Part shown: piece by piece, positions 8,441 through 17,185 of the stretch
Layout: every line of letters begins with the position of its first letter
Numbering within the stretch: the first letter of the stretch is position 1
NCBI GenBank assembly: GCA_964351985.1
Contig: CAYGPR010000012.1
Location: 1 to 64,000 of the forward strand
Direction of reading: 5' to 3'
DNA from: Meishania sp964351985
GTDB lineage: Bacteria > Bacteroidota > Bacteroidia > Flavobacteriales > Flavobacteriaceae
DNA length: 64,000 bases
Program-made: the position numbers and the translations under genes
Notes under the pieces: generated by a model
What the model was told of the DNA's origin: nothing
Database searches by the model: none
Seen by the model: the letters and a program-made list of their open reading frames with translations, nothing else

Positions 8441-9148
8441 ATGTTCGATTTCTCTCGTATGAACAGCAATCTTGAAGGGGCAAGTCTCTGGAATATTATC
8501 AGCATTGCACTTATTTCTTTTGTGCTGTCATCTTTGGTGGCCCTGACCTATGAGAAAACTTCGCAGGATATGGACAGGCCCCGATTTTTTATTCAATCCC
8601 TTATTTTGATCGCTATTCCGGTCGCCACGGTCATGCAGGCGATTGGGGATAGTCTGGCCCGAGGTTTGGGGATGTTGGGCGCTTTGGCCATCATTAGATT
8701 CAGGACTACCCTAAGAAGCCCCAGAAATATGGTTTTTATGTTCACGTCAATTGGGGTAGGTATTGCTACGGGGGTGTACGGCCTTCTTATCGCCCTAGTT
8801 GGTACACTGGGTTTTTGCATAACCGTTTTTATACTCCATTATTCGCCCTTGACCAAGAACGATTACATAATCGGTTATCTGCATTTTGATTTTCCGGCCG
8901 ATACGCCCGAAACAATGGAAAATGAGGTAGGCATAACGCTAAACGATTATTGTAGCAAGGCCGTTCTGATCAACTATCGGATTAACAACAAAAAAGCTAA
9001 AGACCAGCTAAAAGGAACTCCCTCTTTTGAATATAAAATTAGGATCCAAGATAGAAATAAGGCCACCAACCTGGTAAATGATCTTACCCAACTAATAGGC
9101 GTGTTGAACGTAACATTAACCTTCAAAGAAGACTATGAAAAAATTTAA
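8441..9148 (+). CDS. DUF4956 integral membrane protein
   Basis: A 235-residue membrane protein. About four transmembrane helices lie in residues 15-140 (NIISIALISFVLSSLVAL; FIQSLILIAIPVATVMQ; VFMFTSIGVGIATGVYGLL; ALVGTLGFCITVFIL). Between them is the DUF4956 signature GALAIIRFRTTLRSPRNM, a charged loop between helices. A soluble alpha/beta domain follows (about 145-235). The family has no firmly established activity and is often found near VTC-type polyphosphate polymerases, which are absent here. Its stop overlaps the start of the HlyD-like gene by 14 nt, indicating translational coupling. This suggests the three products form one envelope complex, with DUF4956 in the place normally held by a transporter. 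Confidence 0.85.
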   Translation: MFDFSRMNSNLEGASLWNIISIALISFVLSSLVALTYEKTSQDMDRPRFFIQSLILIAIPVATVMQAIGDSLARGLGMLGALAIIRFRTTLRSPRNMVFMFTSIGVGIATGVYGLLIALVGTLGFCITVFILHYSPLTKNDYIIGYLHFDFPADTPETMENEVGITLNDYCSKAVLINYRINNKKAKDQLKGTPSFEYKIRIQDRNKATNLVNDLTQLIGVLNVTLTFKEDYEKI

Positions 9149-10142
9149 TCTTGCCTATGGGGCGGCATTTGCCATTGTCATCGTCATACTTGCATGCTAC
9201 GCATTTGATATTGACGATTCGGTAACATTCTATGGTTTTGCTGAAAATAAGGAGACTGAAATAAACATGGAAAACCCCACGGAGATAAAAAGAATACATG
9301 TAACGACGGGTCAAAGGGTAAAACAAGGTGCCGTTTTGCTTGACGTGGTTTCTTCCGATTTGTCAGTTCAAATTAGTAGTACCAATTATCAAATAGAAGA
9401 ACTACAGACCAAATACCAGTTTTGGAAGTCCGATCTTGACTGGCGGATAAGTCAATATAAGTTGGAATTGAACGAAAAAATTAGCAAGATCCAAGCTGAA
9501 ATCGATCAATACAGTGCCCAGTTGGAGCAAAATATTAAACTAGTGGCAAGTATGGATAACAGTCTTGTGCCGAGTACCAACTTGGGTACTACGAGCAACC
9601 CCATTGCACTAAAGATAGCGGCCTTAAAAAAAGAGCGCAACTATGCGCGTAGCATCATAAATACCGAAATCAGTAAGTTGGAAAGTGAACGTTTTGCAAG
9701 CAATAGCCCGTTCTTGTCCCAAATAAAAAGCCTAGAAAAAGAACAGGAGTATTATGAAACCAAAAAACAGAGTCAGACAATTGTAGCCCCCTCAGATGGC
9801 CTGGTGGGCAGTATTCAGTGCAAAGAAGACGAAAATATACCTTCTTTTCAGACACTGATCACCTTTTATGATGAAAGTCCCACCTTGGTAATCGGCTACA
9901 TTCATGAAGAACATATGTTGAAGGTCAACGTGAATGATACCATAACCATTTTTTCAACCACGAGACCGGGAATTAAAAATATCGGAATCGTAAGGACTAG
10001 GGGGTCACGTATTGTAGAAATTCCTCCCCGACTTCGTAAAATCAAGGAATTCATTACTTATGGAAGAGAGATTATCATCGAAATCCCACCTGACAATCCG
10101 TTCCTTCAGAAAGAAAAGGTAACGTTGAATCTTAAAAGCTAA
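9135..10142 (+). CDS. HlyD-like periplasmic adaptor (membrane fusion) protein
   Basis: A 335-residue single-pass protein with an N-terminal membrane anchor (LAYGAAFAIVIVILACYAF). The first lipoyl half is at about residues 45-75 (PTEIKRIHVTTGQRVKQGAV). A long coiled-coil hairpin spans about 85-210, rich in E, K and Q. The second lipoyl half (IVAPSDGLVGSI, about 217-245) and a beta-barrel region (SPTLVIGYIHEEHMLKVNV) follow. In known tripartite exporters such a protein bridges an inner-membrane pump and a TolC-type channel. The gene overlaps the DUF4956 gene by 14 nt and is 16 bp from the TolC-like gene. No ABC ATPase, RND or MFS pump gene is next to it, which is the notable feature. Confidence 0.88.
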   Translation: MKKFNLAYGAAFAIVIVILACYAFDIDDSVTFYGFAENKETEINMENPTEIKRIHVTTGQRVKQGAVLLDVVSSDLSVQISSTNYQIEELQTKYQFWKSDLDWRISQYKLELNEKISKIQAEIDQYSAQLEQNIKLVASMDNSLVPSTNLGTTSNPIALKIAALKKERNYARSIINTEISKLESERFASNSPFLSQIKSLEKEQEYYETKKQSQTIVAPSDGLVGSIQCKEDENIPSFQTLITFYDESPTLVIGYIHEEHMLKVNVNDTITIFSTTRPGIKNIGIVRTRGSRIVEIPPRLRKIKEFITYGREIIIEIPPDNPFLQKEKVTLNLKS

Positions 10143-10158
10143 ACCTAAAGGGGCATAA

Positions 10159-11442
10159 ATGTTAATCTGGAATAAAATAATAGTCAAAAACCAAGGGTTG
10201 CGCTTATATCTGCCTTTGTTGCTCTATGCATTTCTTTCAACAGTGGTCAATGCACAACGCTCGGTAACGGTAGCCGATTATTTGCATACCATAAGGGCAT
10301 CGGGTCAACTAAAAGGCAATGACTATAAACTTTCCTATTTAAAGGAATTTAACTATCGGCTTCCCTTGATCAAAGGTGTTCAACTAAGATCGGAAACCCG
10401 TGATTTTCTATTTAACAGGCAAGAATATTCCATGCGAATCCAACCTACTAGCCTTAGCGCAATTTCCAAACAAAAAGGTCTCTACCGGAATAAATTGGAA
10501 AAAGCAACCCTCGAAAATGATCTGCATTTTAACGAGCAATTAGAAAAGAGATACTTGCAAATAGTGGATCATCTGTTTATAACCGAATTGATGGAATTAA
10601 CCAAAGAAAGACAAAAACAACTTAAGGATAAGTCCAGGATTTTAAAGGAAAGTATGTACAACGTCAACTTCGATGTAACCGATTTAGTAGATGTCGAAGA
10701 CCTAATATCTGCAATTGAACTAAAACTGGAAAACCTCAAGGAAGCCCAACAAAAACAGCTTTCCGAAATGAGGCAAATTATGAACAACCTAAGAGATTCC
10801 ATTGCCTTTGATTATGATGACCTTATTGCCCCAGAACAAATTATCGAAAAGTCGAATAATACATATTCTAGCACAGAACCTTTGGAAATCAGGCTTCAAA
10901 AATTGGAACTGAACACTATGATAAACGAGTTGGAACTGAGCACGGCAAAATCAAGTCAATTTTTGGACTTTGTTCAAGTTAAATACGAAGGAGGCAATGA
11001 CTTTGTATTCCAAGAAAACATATCTGTTGGCATAGGCTTTAATTTAGACTTTGCAGGCAACAGACAACGTAAAGGGGATTATTATTTTGATAAGCTAAGC
11101 GAAGAAATCAAATTAGCGAAACTGGAAGATGAGATGGCCAATTCGCAAAAAGAGGAAATGCTCGAGTTCAAGAAGGCAATCGCGAATTTTCTACTGGCCG
11201 AGGATAAGCTAAAAAATAGTAGTATAACACCCATTTATAAAATCTATCAAAACATGGAGGGTGCTCCGCCATTACTATTGGTAAAACTAAAATTACTACT
11301 CAATGATAAACAAATTGCATCCGTGCAAGCGAAACACGACTTGTATACAAGCTATATCAGAACGCTGTCCGTTCAAGAGATCTTGTTTCAAAAACCGCTG
11401 AGGAATTACCTTTCTGTTGGCAACACTTATATAAATCCATAA
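10159..11442 (+). CDS. TolC-like outer membrane channel protein (divergent)
   Basis: A 427-residue exported protein. The signal peptide is at about residues 1-33 (LYLPLLLYAFLSTVVNAQ). The rest is dominated by long amphipathic helices (LEKRYLQIVDHLFITELMEL; LEDLISAIELKLENL-like stretch; LRLQKLELNTMINELEL-like stretch). Short putative beta segments such as ISVGIGFNLDFAG match the strand-helix-strand layout of outer-membrane efflux proteins. Similarity to canonical TolC is weak by eye, so the assignment rests on helix-rich architecture plus its position 16 bp after the HlyD-like gene. It is probably the outer-membrane part of the cassette. Confidence 0.65.
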   Translation: MLIWNKIIVKNQGLRLYLPLLLYAFLSTVVNAQRSVTVADYLHTIRASGQLKGNDYKLSYLKEFNYRLPLIKGVQLRSETRDFLFNRQEYSMRIQPTSLSAISKQKGLYRNKLEKATLENDLHFNEQLEKRYLQIVDHLFITELMELTKERQKQLKDKSRILKESMYNVNFDVTDLVDVEDLISAIELKLENLKEAQQKQLSEMRQIMNNLRDSIAFDYDDLIAPEQIIEKSNNTYSSTEPLEIRLQKLELNTMINELELSTAKSSQFLDFVQVKYEGGNDFVFQENISVGIGFNLDFAGNRQRKGDYYFDKLSEEIKLAKLEDEMANSQKEEMLEFKKAIANFLLAEDKLKNSSITPIYKIYQNMEGAPPLLLVKLKLLLNDKQIASVQAKHDLYTSYIRTLSVQEILFQKPLRNYLSVGNTYINP

Positions 11443-11502
11443 TGATATCCAATCAAACCAATGCCAATCCAATTTGGATGTGCTGATTTAAAATTAAAAG
11501 CT

Positions 11503-11721
11503 ATGTCACGCAACATGGGAAATACAGATCGCGTCTTGAGATTCATAATCGCAACACTAATCGGAGTTTTATACATCAATGGAATAATTACTGGAAAGCT
11601 AGGAATCTATCTAATGCTTTTGGCAGGAATTTTTATTTTCAATAGCTGTATCAGTTTTTGCTCCTTTTATGCTTTATTCGGGTTTAGCTCCTGCCCAGTA
11701 GATAAAAAGAAAACAAGCTAA
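11503..11721 (+). CDS. DUF2892 protein, copy 2
   Basis: A 72-residue paralog of the 7814 gene: MSRNMGNTDRVLRFIIATLI, two membrane helices and CISFCSFYALFGFSSCP with conserved cysteines. ATG 11503 is chosen because it matches the start of the first copy. An in-frame ATG at 11461 would add 14 residues with no family match. It lies 60 bp after the TolC-like gene, same strand, and its last four bases overlap the convergent amidohydrolase stop. Two copies flanking the DUF4956 cassette suggest a local duplication. Confidence 0.82.
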   Translation: MSRNMGNTDRVLRFIIATLIGVLYINGIITGKLGIYLMLLAGIFIFNSCISFCSFYALFGFSSCPVDKKKTS

Positions 11722-13148
11722 TTCTGATTCGTTTCTTCCAAGGTAGTCAACAAGCCATCTAAATCTTGTTTTGTAAATGCTTTCCCCTGTCGGACCACCA
11801 TAAAAATATCTTTAGTTGCTTCAATATTCAGTAACGGATTTGAGTTCAATAGCAGTAAATCCGGTTTCTTTCCAGCTTCGATGGAGCCATACTTATCCAA
11901 AAGGCCAAAGAATTTTGGTCCGTTTATAACGGATGTTTGTAGAGCTTCCAAAGGGCTTAAACCGCCATCAACATATATTTTAAGCTCTTCGTGTAGCGCA
12001 AAACCGGGGTATATATAAGAGTTCAAAAATCCGGCATCCGTTCCGGCGATGATATCCATACCTGCCGATTTTATTATTGGTATCAACGCTATTAATTTTT
12101 CATATCGCTTCTTTCTTTCGTCAATTTCTTCTGGGGTGGCTTTATTGGCTCGTTCGACCCTCCAATCATATGTTTTGATCAGCCCTTTGCCCAAAAAGAG
12201 CAATTCAGGATCATTTTTATGATCGTTTTCATCTAAATAGGAGATAATCCGATTTCCTATTAATGTGGGTACCACTGCGGTTTTGCTATTCTTGAATTCC
12301 TCATAAACGGAAGGTGCGTATTGGTCATCGAAGGATTCGTACAGTTCTCGATTTGCCGTTGCATAGTCCAACTGATTTGCGACGACTTTTTCAATAATGG
12401 AAGTTTCTTCTGGGGAACCGGCTTTCAGCATATACGACATGTGTTCTACGGTACTCATTCCCTGTTTTGCAAGATCCGTTGCCTTTAGGCTAAATGGAAT
12501 ATGCCCAGAAACTTTAAATCCACGTTGGTGCGCCTTTTTTACAGCGATTTCAAAAAGTTCGGGAGAAAGAGCATTATCAGTGATCTTTACAAAATCAGCC
12601 CTTACTTTTTCAAGGGAATCCAAGGCAATATCAAGTTGGGCTTCATCTGCAACTTCCTGATCACCCGGCCAAATGGAATTGATACCTTCTATTTTCGGTC
12701 CGGATGAAAAAATATTGGGTCCCAGAAGTGTGCCCTTTTCGATTTCAGCTTTCCATTCAAAAACGGAAAGACTGATATCAGCAGAACAATCACGAACGGT
12801 CGTTACCCCATTAGCAATATAAAGTGGTAGCAAGTTCTTATTTTCAGAAATCAAAGTGTCGCCACCGCCAAAATGAATATGCATATCCCAAAGCCCTGGA
12901 ATCACAAATTTACCGCTGGCATCTACTTTCTTCTTGGCCGTCCATATTTTTGCACTATCGTCATCCATGATGGCCGCAATGGAATCCCCGATGACGGCGA
13001 TACTCTGATTTTTGTTTAAGTTTCCTGAATAGGTGTCAACGATCGTTGCAGATTGAATGACCAGATCGTAGTTGACTTCTTCTTTAGAATTGCAGGAAAT
13101 CAGAAACAAAACAAGCAGGCCCGATAATAAGAAGGAAGTATACTTCAT
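11718..13148 (-). CDS. Secreted amidohydrolase lipoprotein (imidazolonepropionase/prolidase-like)
   Basis: A 476-residue metal-dependent hydrolase of the amidohydrolase superfamily. The signal peptide ends in a FLISC lipobox (Cys19). Metal-site motifs are visible: DMHIHFGGG (HxH on strand 1), DFVKITDN (candidate bridging lysine), SGHIPFS and TVEHMSYM (histidines) and AGTDAG (aspartate). A C-terminal beta segment with AGKKPDLLLLNSNPL completes the composite domain. Relatives hydrolyse peptide-like or cyclic amide bonds; the substrate cannot be told. It lies 80 bp downstream of the cation-efflux gene on the same strand, which is compatible with metal-related co-expression but is not proof. Confidence 0.9.
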   Translation of the reverse strand: MKYTSFLLSGLLVLFLISCNSKEEVNYDLVIQSATIVDTYSGNLNKNQSIAVIGDSIAAIMDDDSAKIWTAKKKVDASGKFVIPGLWDMHIHFGGGDTLISENKNLLPLYIANGVTTVRDCSADISLSVFEWKAEIEKGTLLGPNIFSSGPKIEGINSIWPGDQEVADEAQLDIALDSLEKVRADFVKITDNALSPELFEIAVKKAHQRGFKVSGHIPFSLKATDLAKQGMSTVEHMSYMLKAGSPEETSIIEKVVANQLDYATANRELYESFDDQYAPSVYEEFKNSKTAVVPTLIGNRIISYLDENDHKNDPELLFLGKGLIKTYDWRVERANKATPEEIDERKKRYEKLIALIPIIKSAGMDIIAGTDAGFLNSYIYPGFALHEELKIYVDGGLSPLEALQTSVINGPKFFGLLDKYGSIEAGKKPDLLLLNSNPLLNIEATKDIFMVVRQGKAFTKQDLDGLLTTLEETNQN

Positions 13149-13228
13149 GTTAAACCTTTATTGCGAAATTAAACCAATTTGCCAAAGACAGGGTGGGCCA
13201 ACATTAGAAATTTTCAAAGTAACATGGC

Positions 13229-14098
13229 CTAGTCACTTGGTTCAATATGAATAAGTACGTGTCCTAAATTAGGAATTCTAGTTCTCAAGGTATCCTTCAG
13301 TTTATGCGCAAGATCGTGGCCTTCTTTTACTGAAATGTCCGCATCGACAATGGCATGCAAATCGATATGGTACTTCATTCCTGTCTTTCTTATAAAACAC
13401 TTTTCGGTGCCCAGAATTCCATCGACCTTAAGCGATTCGCTTCGGATTTCCTGTATAAGGTCATCATAGAGGTTTTCGTCCATGATTTCGCCCAGCGCTG
13501 GCCTAAAAATTAAATAACTATTGTAAAGAATGAACCCGGAGGCCAATAGTGCGGCCCAATCGTCTGCGGTTTCATACCCTTTTCCGAAAATCAAGGCAAT
13601 TGAAATTCCGACAAATGCCATCACGGAGGTTATGGCATCGCTTCTATGGTGCCATGCATCTGCTTTTAATGAAGAACTATTGGTTTCAACACTTTTCTTA
13701 ACTACGATTCTATAGGATACCTCTTTCCAAATAATAATTGCCCCAAGAACGAATAAAGTCCACGGTCTAGGGGTTTTATGAGGTGTCTGAATATGTTGAA
13801 TACTCTCGTAAGCGATAATTGTAGCAGAAGTCACTAGGAATGTGACAACCACGAAGGTAATCAAGGGTTCAATTTTGCCGTGACCATAAGGATGGTTCTC
13901 ATCTGCTGGTTTTTTGGCATATCTGAGTCCGAGTAGCACTAAAAATGAGGCAAAAATATCGGTGGTCGATTCAATAGCATCCGCAATCAATGCATACGAA
14001 TTACCAAAAAACCCGGCAAGACCTTTTATGATGGCTAAAATGGTATTTCCAATTATGCTAAAATAAGTTGTTTTAATTGCGGTTTGCTCGTTCGTCAT
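13229..14098 (-). CDS. Cation diffusion facilitator (CDF) metal exporter
   Basis: A 289-residue inner-membrane transporter. Six transmembrane segments lie in residues 10-200. Metal-site motifs are in TM2 (ALIADAIESTTDI, D-x3-D type) and TM5 (DAWHHRSDAITS, H-x3-D). The C-terminal cytosolic domain (about 205-289) has the usual HIDLHAIVDADISVKEGHDL and HVLIHIEP histidines. Family members export Zn, Fe, Mn or Co as proton antiporters; the H/D pattern fits Zn-type transport but does not settle it. It is a single gene, with no metal regulator adjacent. Confidence 0.94.
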   Translation of the reverse strand: MTNEQTAIKTTYFSIIGNTILAIIKGLAGFFGNSYALIADAIESTTDIFASFLVLLGLRYAKKPADENHPYGHGKIEPLITFVVVTFLVTSATIIAYESIQHIQTPHKTPRPWTLFVLGAIIIWKEVSYRIVVKKSVETNSSSLKADAWHHRSDAITSVMAFVGISIALIFGKGYETADDWAALLASGFILYNSYLIFRPALGEIMDENLYDDLIQEIRSESLKVDGILGTEKCFIRKTGMKYHIDLHAIVDADISVKEGHDLAHKLKDTLRTRIPNLGHVLIHIEPSD

Positions 14099-14461
14099 TA
14101 TCAGTTTTAGGTTCGGACCATTGGTTGTTGTGTGTAAGGTAATTTAAGATTTTTTTCAATTGAAATTTATATCGCATAAAAAGGCCATTTAATTAAACGG
14201 TTTTCCGAAAATGTAAAATATTTTGGGGGAGTGTCCGATTCTTAGTCCTATTTAATAATGCCTCATAGTATCCTGTCATGAAACTCATAAAGTACATTTA
14301 AATGTAGATTAAGAAATGGTATCAGGTATTACAAATTGTGATATCCCCAAGACATGACCGAGAAAATAGCAAGGGTCGGGCAAAACAATACGGTGGTCTT
14401 GTTTTTTTTAGGTAAGATCAGAAGAGTATCAATAATAGTAAAATGTTGTACCTATGTTGTA
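14099..14461. other. Intergenic region between the CDF gene and tRNA-Pro terminator
   Basis: About 360 A/T-rich bases. It contains the upstream region of the CDF gene (leftward), and I see no supported gene, RNA or mobile remnant. A plus-strand frame starting at 14354 runs into the antisense of tRNA-Pro and is spurious. Confidence 0.5.
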
Positions 14462-14508
14462 CCTAAAACAAAATACGGAACCTCCAATCTCTTGAAAGTT
14501 CCGTATTT
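14462..14508 (-). terminator. Intrinsic terminator of tRNA-Pro(GGG)
   Basis: Inverted repeat aaatacggaac (14471-14481) and gttccgtattt (14498-14508), an 11 bp perfect stem. Read on the minus strand it begins 3 nt after the tRNA 3' end and is followed by ttttgttttagg. It is clearly the tRNA transcript terminator. Confidence 0.85.
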
Positions 14509-14510
14509 AT

Positions 14511-14587
14511 TGGTCGGGATGACAGGATTTGAACCTGCGACCACACGCCCCCCAGGCGTGTGCGCTACCGGGCTGCGCTACATCCCG
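14511..14587 (-). tRNA. tRNA-Pro (anticodon GGG)
   Basis: A 77-nt cloverleaf on the minus strand with encoded CCA. The acceptor stem is cgggatg (14587-14581) paired with catcccg (14521-14515), with discriminator A then CCA (14513-14511). The anticodon stem cacgc/gcgtg encloses loop ctggggg, giving GGG. The T arm cgcaggttcaaatcctg is canonical. The gene has its own terminator. The second tRNA-Pro in the window (58.8 kb) has anticodon TGG. Confidence 0.96.
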
Positions 14588-14719
14588 AAACAACAGCTAA
14601 AGCTGATTAATTCCAATATAAAAATTCCAAATTCCATACGTATTGGGATTTAAAAATTGGATTGCAAAAATAGAAAAGTTAATGGGATTTCGTTCCATAG
14701 TGACGAAAAAATGATAAAA

Positions 14720-15649
14720 CTATTCTAGACTTTCTAGCCATTCGAACATTCGTTCCGTCCAGCCTCTGAGATGGGTATTGTCTCTTGCCAACGAAAAACC
14801 GTGACCGCCACTCGGATAGATATGCATCGTGGCCAGAACTCCATTATCCTTTAACGCTTGATAAAATAAAAGGCTATTTTCTACAGGCACACCTTTATCA
14901 TCCGATGCATGGACCAAAAAAGTATTTGGGGTTTCACTAGTAACCTGTTCTTCGTTGGAAAAACGATTGATCAACTTAGGGTCGGGGTTCTCACCCACCA
15001 AGTTCTTCCGCGAACCCGAGTGCGTTGACACCTCTCCAAAAGTAATTACGGGATAGGCCAAAGCCATAAAATCTGGTCTTGCGCCTATTTGATCTATTTC
15101 ATCGATAGGTTCATATACCTTTTCATTGTAATGCGTGCCCAAGGTGGACGCCAAATGACCGCCCGCAGAAAAGCCTATAATACCAATCTTATTTTTGTCA
15201 ATATGAAAATCTTCGGACTTACTCCGTACCATTCGAAGTGCCCGTTGGGCGTCCATCAAGGGTACATCGTACTTATTCTTTTGAGAAACATCGGAAGGAA
15301 GTCTATACTTGACCACAATTCCCGCTATTCCTTTCCCATTCAAAAACTTCGCGATATCGGTGCCTTCCCAGTCATAAGCCAAAATACCATAACCCCCTCC
15401 TGGAAAAATCAACATGGCTTGTCCCGTAGCGTTTGATTTGGCGGGAAGGTAGACTTCAATAGTCGGTTCTTGTACATGGCTGATGCGCAGTATACCTTCG
15501 GTAATACGAATTTCCTTTTCGTCGGAACTTATATGGTTGGGAATCCTGTTTTCGGGCCACAAGGGCATAATGGTATCCTGAGATACACAGGTTAACGACA
15601 TGATCAGCCCAAAGGCCATTGTAATCAAAATCCTTTTTTCAATAATCAT
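14720..15649 (-). CDS. Secreted alpha/beta hydrolase (BD-FAE/acetyl-xylan-esterase-like)
   Basis: A 309-residue exported esterase. Signal peptide: MAFGLIMSLTCVSQ region. The oxyanion motif FPGGGYGILAYDWEG (about residues 82-96), nucleophile elbow GFSAGGH (Ser161), acid HASDDKGVP and histidine SGGHGFSL form a complete triad. Such enzymes remove acetyl or feruloyl groups from plant or algal polysaccharides. It is the last gene of a four-gene minus-strand unit, 9 bp after the sulfatase, so removal of ester and sulfate substituents from the same glycan is the natural inference. The exact substrate is unknown. Confidence 0.88.
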   Translation of the reverse strand: MIIEKRILITMAFGLIMSLTCVSQDTIMPLWPENRIPNHISSDEKEIRITEGILRISHVQEPTIEVYLPAKSNATGQAMLIFPGGGYGILAYDWEGTDIAKFLNGKGIAGIVVKYRLPSDVSQKNKYDVPLMDAQRALRMVRSKSEDFHIDKNKIGIIGFSAGGHLASTLGTHYNEKVYEPIDEIDQIGARPDFMALAYPVITFGEVSTHSGSRKNLVGENPDPKLINRFSNEEQVTSETPNTFLVHASDDKGVPVENSLLFYQALKDNGVLATMHIYPSGGHGFSLARDNTHLRGWTERMFEWLESLE

Positions 15650-15658
15650 AATTCTGTT

Positions 15659-17185
15659 TTAAAAACCTGGAATCGTATCATCCGGTAGGATGGGTTTGTC
15701 TTGCCAAATGATTTTCCCTTCCGTATATTCCAAAATACGTTGATAATTGCCTACGTAAGGTAATTTATTCTTTTTAGGAAGCCATTTTTTCAGACTGTCG
15801 GAGATATACCCATATTTTGAATCCCCGATAAGATTTATCCACTCATTGGGGTCGTCGTTCATATTGTACAGCTCTTCGGCCCCATCGCCATATCGAATAT
15901 AGCGCCATTTTTCTGTTCGTACCGCATGATTGTTATAGTTATTGGTCGTGATTGCAGGCCAAGCCCTATCAGCTGTATTATTTTTTAATTGCGGAAGTAA
16001 ACTGTGTCCTTCTAAACCATCTTTTTTAGGAAAACCACACAATTCATTTAAGGTCGGGTAAATATCAAGAAGCTCTACCGGGGCCTCGGCTTCCTTACCT
16101 TTTCCAATACCGTTACCGGCAAAAATAAGTGGAACTCGGGTAGATCTCTCCCAAAGTGTGTTCTTTCCTGAAATTTCCTTTTCACCCAAATGAAAACCGT
16201 GATCTGACCAAAGTACTATTATAGTATTCTCCGCTTGTCCGTTTTCCTCCAAGGCATCGAGCACGCGACCGACCTGGCTGTCCATAAAACTTATGGCCGC
16301 CAAATAGGATTGTACGAAAACGGAATCTTGCTTCTGTTCTCGAAACCATTTCCAGCGGGGTTCGGGTACATCCCAATGATTATACCACGAAGACCTTGGT
16401 GTATCTTCCCTGTCGTTTTCAAGCATGGGTGGCATAATCAAAGTTTCTTTCGGATATAGATCAAAAGAAGCTTCGGGTGCATACAAAGGTACGTGGGGAA
16501 GAAAAAATCCTACGGATAGAAAATAAGGAGCCTCAGGTTGATCTTTCAATAACTCGGAGGCCCAAGTCGCTACATCGTAATCTTGTATTTCATTATCATC
16601 CAACGAAAAGCTTCCCCAATCGACCCATGGATTGTTTCCGCCTGGAGTTTCCCCTGCCAACTTCCGAGGGGGATGCTTTTTTACCCCGGAATTCGGACCT
16701 AAACTATCGAATTCAGAATCGGTTTCCCTTCGACCATAACCCGCATGAAAGATCTTTCCACCCGAATAGGTCTTGTAGCCATTTGCAGAAAAGTATTGCG
16801 GAATCGTCATTAAATCCTTCAATTCCGGTACTTCGCGAATCCATGGGGATAGTCCGTATATTCCAGTGGTCGAAGGACGATACCCCGTCAGAACACTTGT
16901 TCGTGATGGATTACAAATCGGAGATTGGGTGTGGGCATTGGTGAACAAAGTACCCTTTGCTGCCAATCTATCAATATTGGGTGTCTTTACTTGTGGATGT
17001 CCGTCTAAACATCCCACCCAATCGTTCAAATCGTCGATGGCAATAAAAAGGACGTTCGGTTTGATAGCCTCAGCAGAGCTTACCTTAGGTTTTTCAGAAC
17101 AGGAAAAGGTCATTGAAAAAAACAAGGCAGAAATACCCAGAAGAATAACACTGAAACCTGAGACTTGAAACCCTAAACTCTTCAT
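15659..17185 (-). CDS. S1-family sulfatase (iduronate-2-sulfatase-like), lipoprotein
   Basis: A 508-residue formylglycine-dependent sulfatase. ATG 17185 is chosen because it overlaps the preceding stop as ATGA and starts a lipoprotein signal (FFSMTFSC). The alkaline-phosphatase-like fold starts NVLFIAIDDLNDWVGCL (metal Asp pair). The maturation motif is CNPSRTSVLTG with catalytic Cys91; ALWSDHGFHLGEKE-like sequence (VLWSDHGFHLGEKE) gives the later metal ligands. The start and DDLNDWVGC pattern match iduronate-2-sulfatase-like subfamilies. No sulfatase-maturing radical-SAM enzyme is encoded in this window. Confidence 0.93.
   Translation of the reverse strand: MKSLGFQVSGFSVILLGISALFFSMTFSCSEKPKVSSAEAIKPNVLFIAIDDLNDWVGCLDGHPQVKTPNIDRLAAKGTLFTNAHTQSPICNPSRTSVLTGYRPSTTGIYGLSPWIREVPELKDLMTIPQYFSANGYKTYSGGKIFHAGYGRRETDSEFDSLGPNSGVKKHPPRKLAGETPGGNNPWVDWGSFSLDDNEIQDYDVATWASELLKDQPEAPYFLSVGFFLPHVPLYAPEASFDLYPKETLIMPPMLENDREDTPRSSWYNHWDVPEPRWKWFREQKQDSVFVQSYLAAISFMDSQVGRVLDALEENGQAENTIIVLWSDHGFHLGEKEISGKNTLWERSTRVPLIFAGNGIGKGKEAEAPVELLDIYPTLNELCGFPKKDGLEGHSLLPQLKNNTADRAWPAITTNNYNNHAVRTEKWRYIRYGDGAEELYNMNDDPNEWINLIGDSKYGYISDSLKKWLPKKNKLPYVGNYQRILEYTEGKIIWQDKPILPDDTIPGF

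Noticed and set aside
14354..14653. Plus-strand frame containing GMTGFEPATTRPPGV-like sequence
   Set aside because: This is the well-known spurious translation of the antisense of a tRNA; it overlaps tRNA-Pro(GGG) and its terminator.
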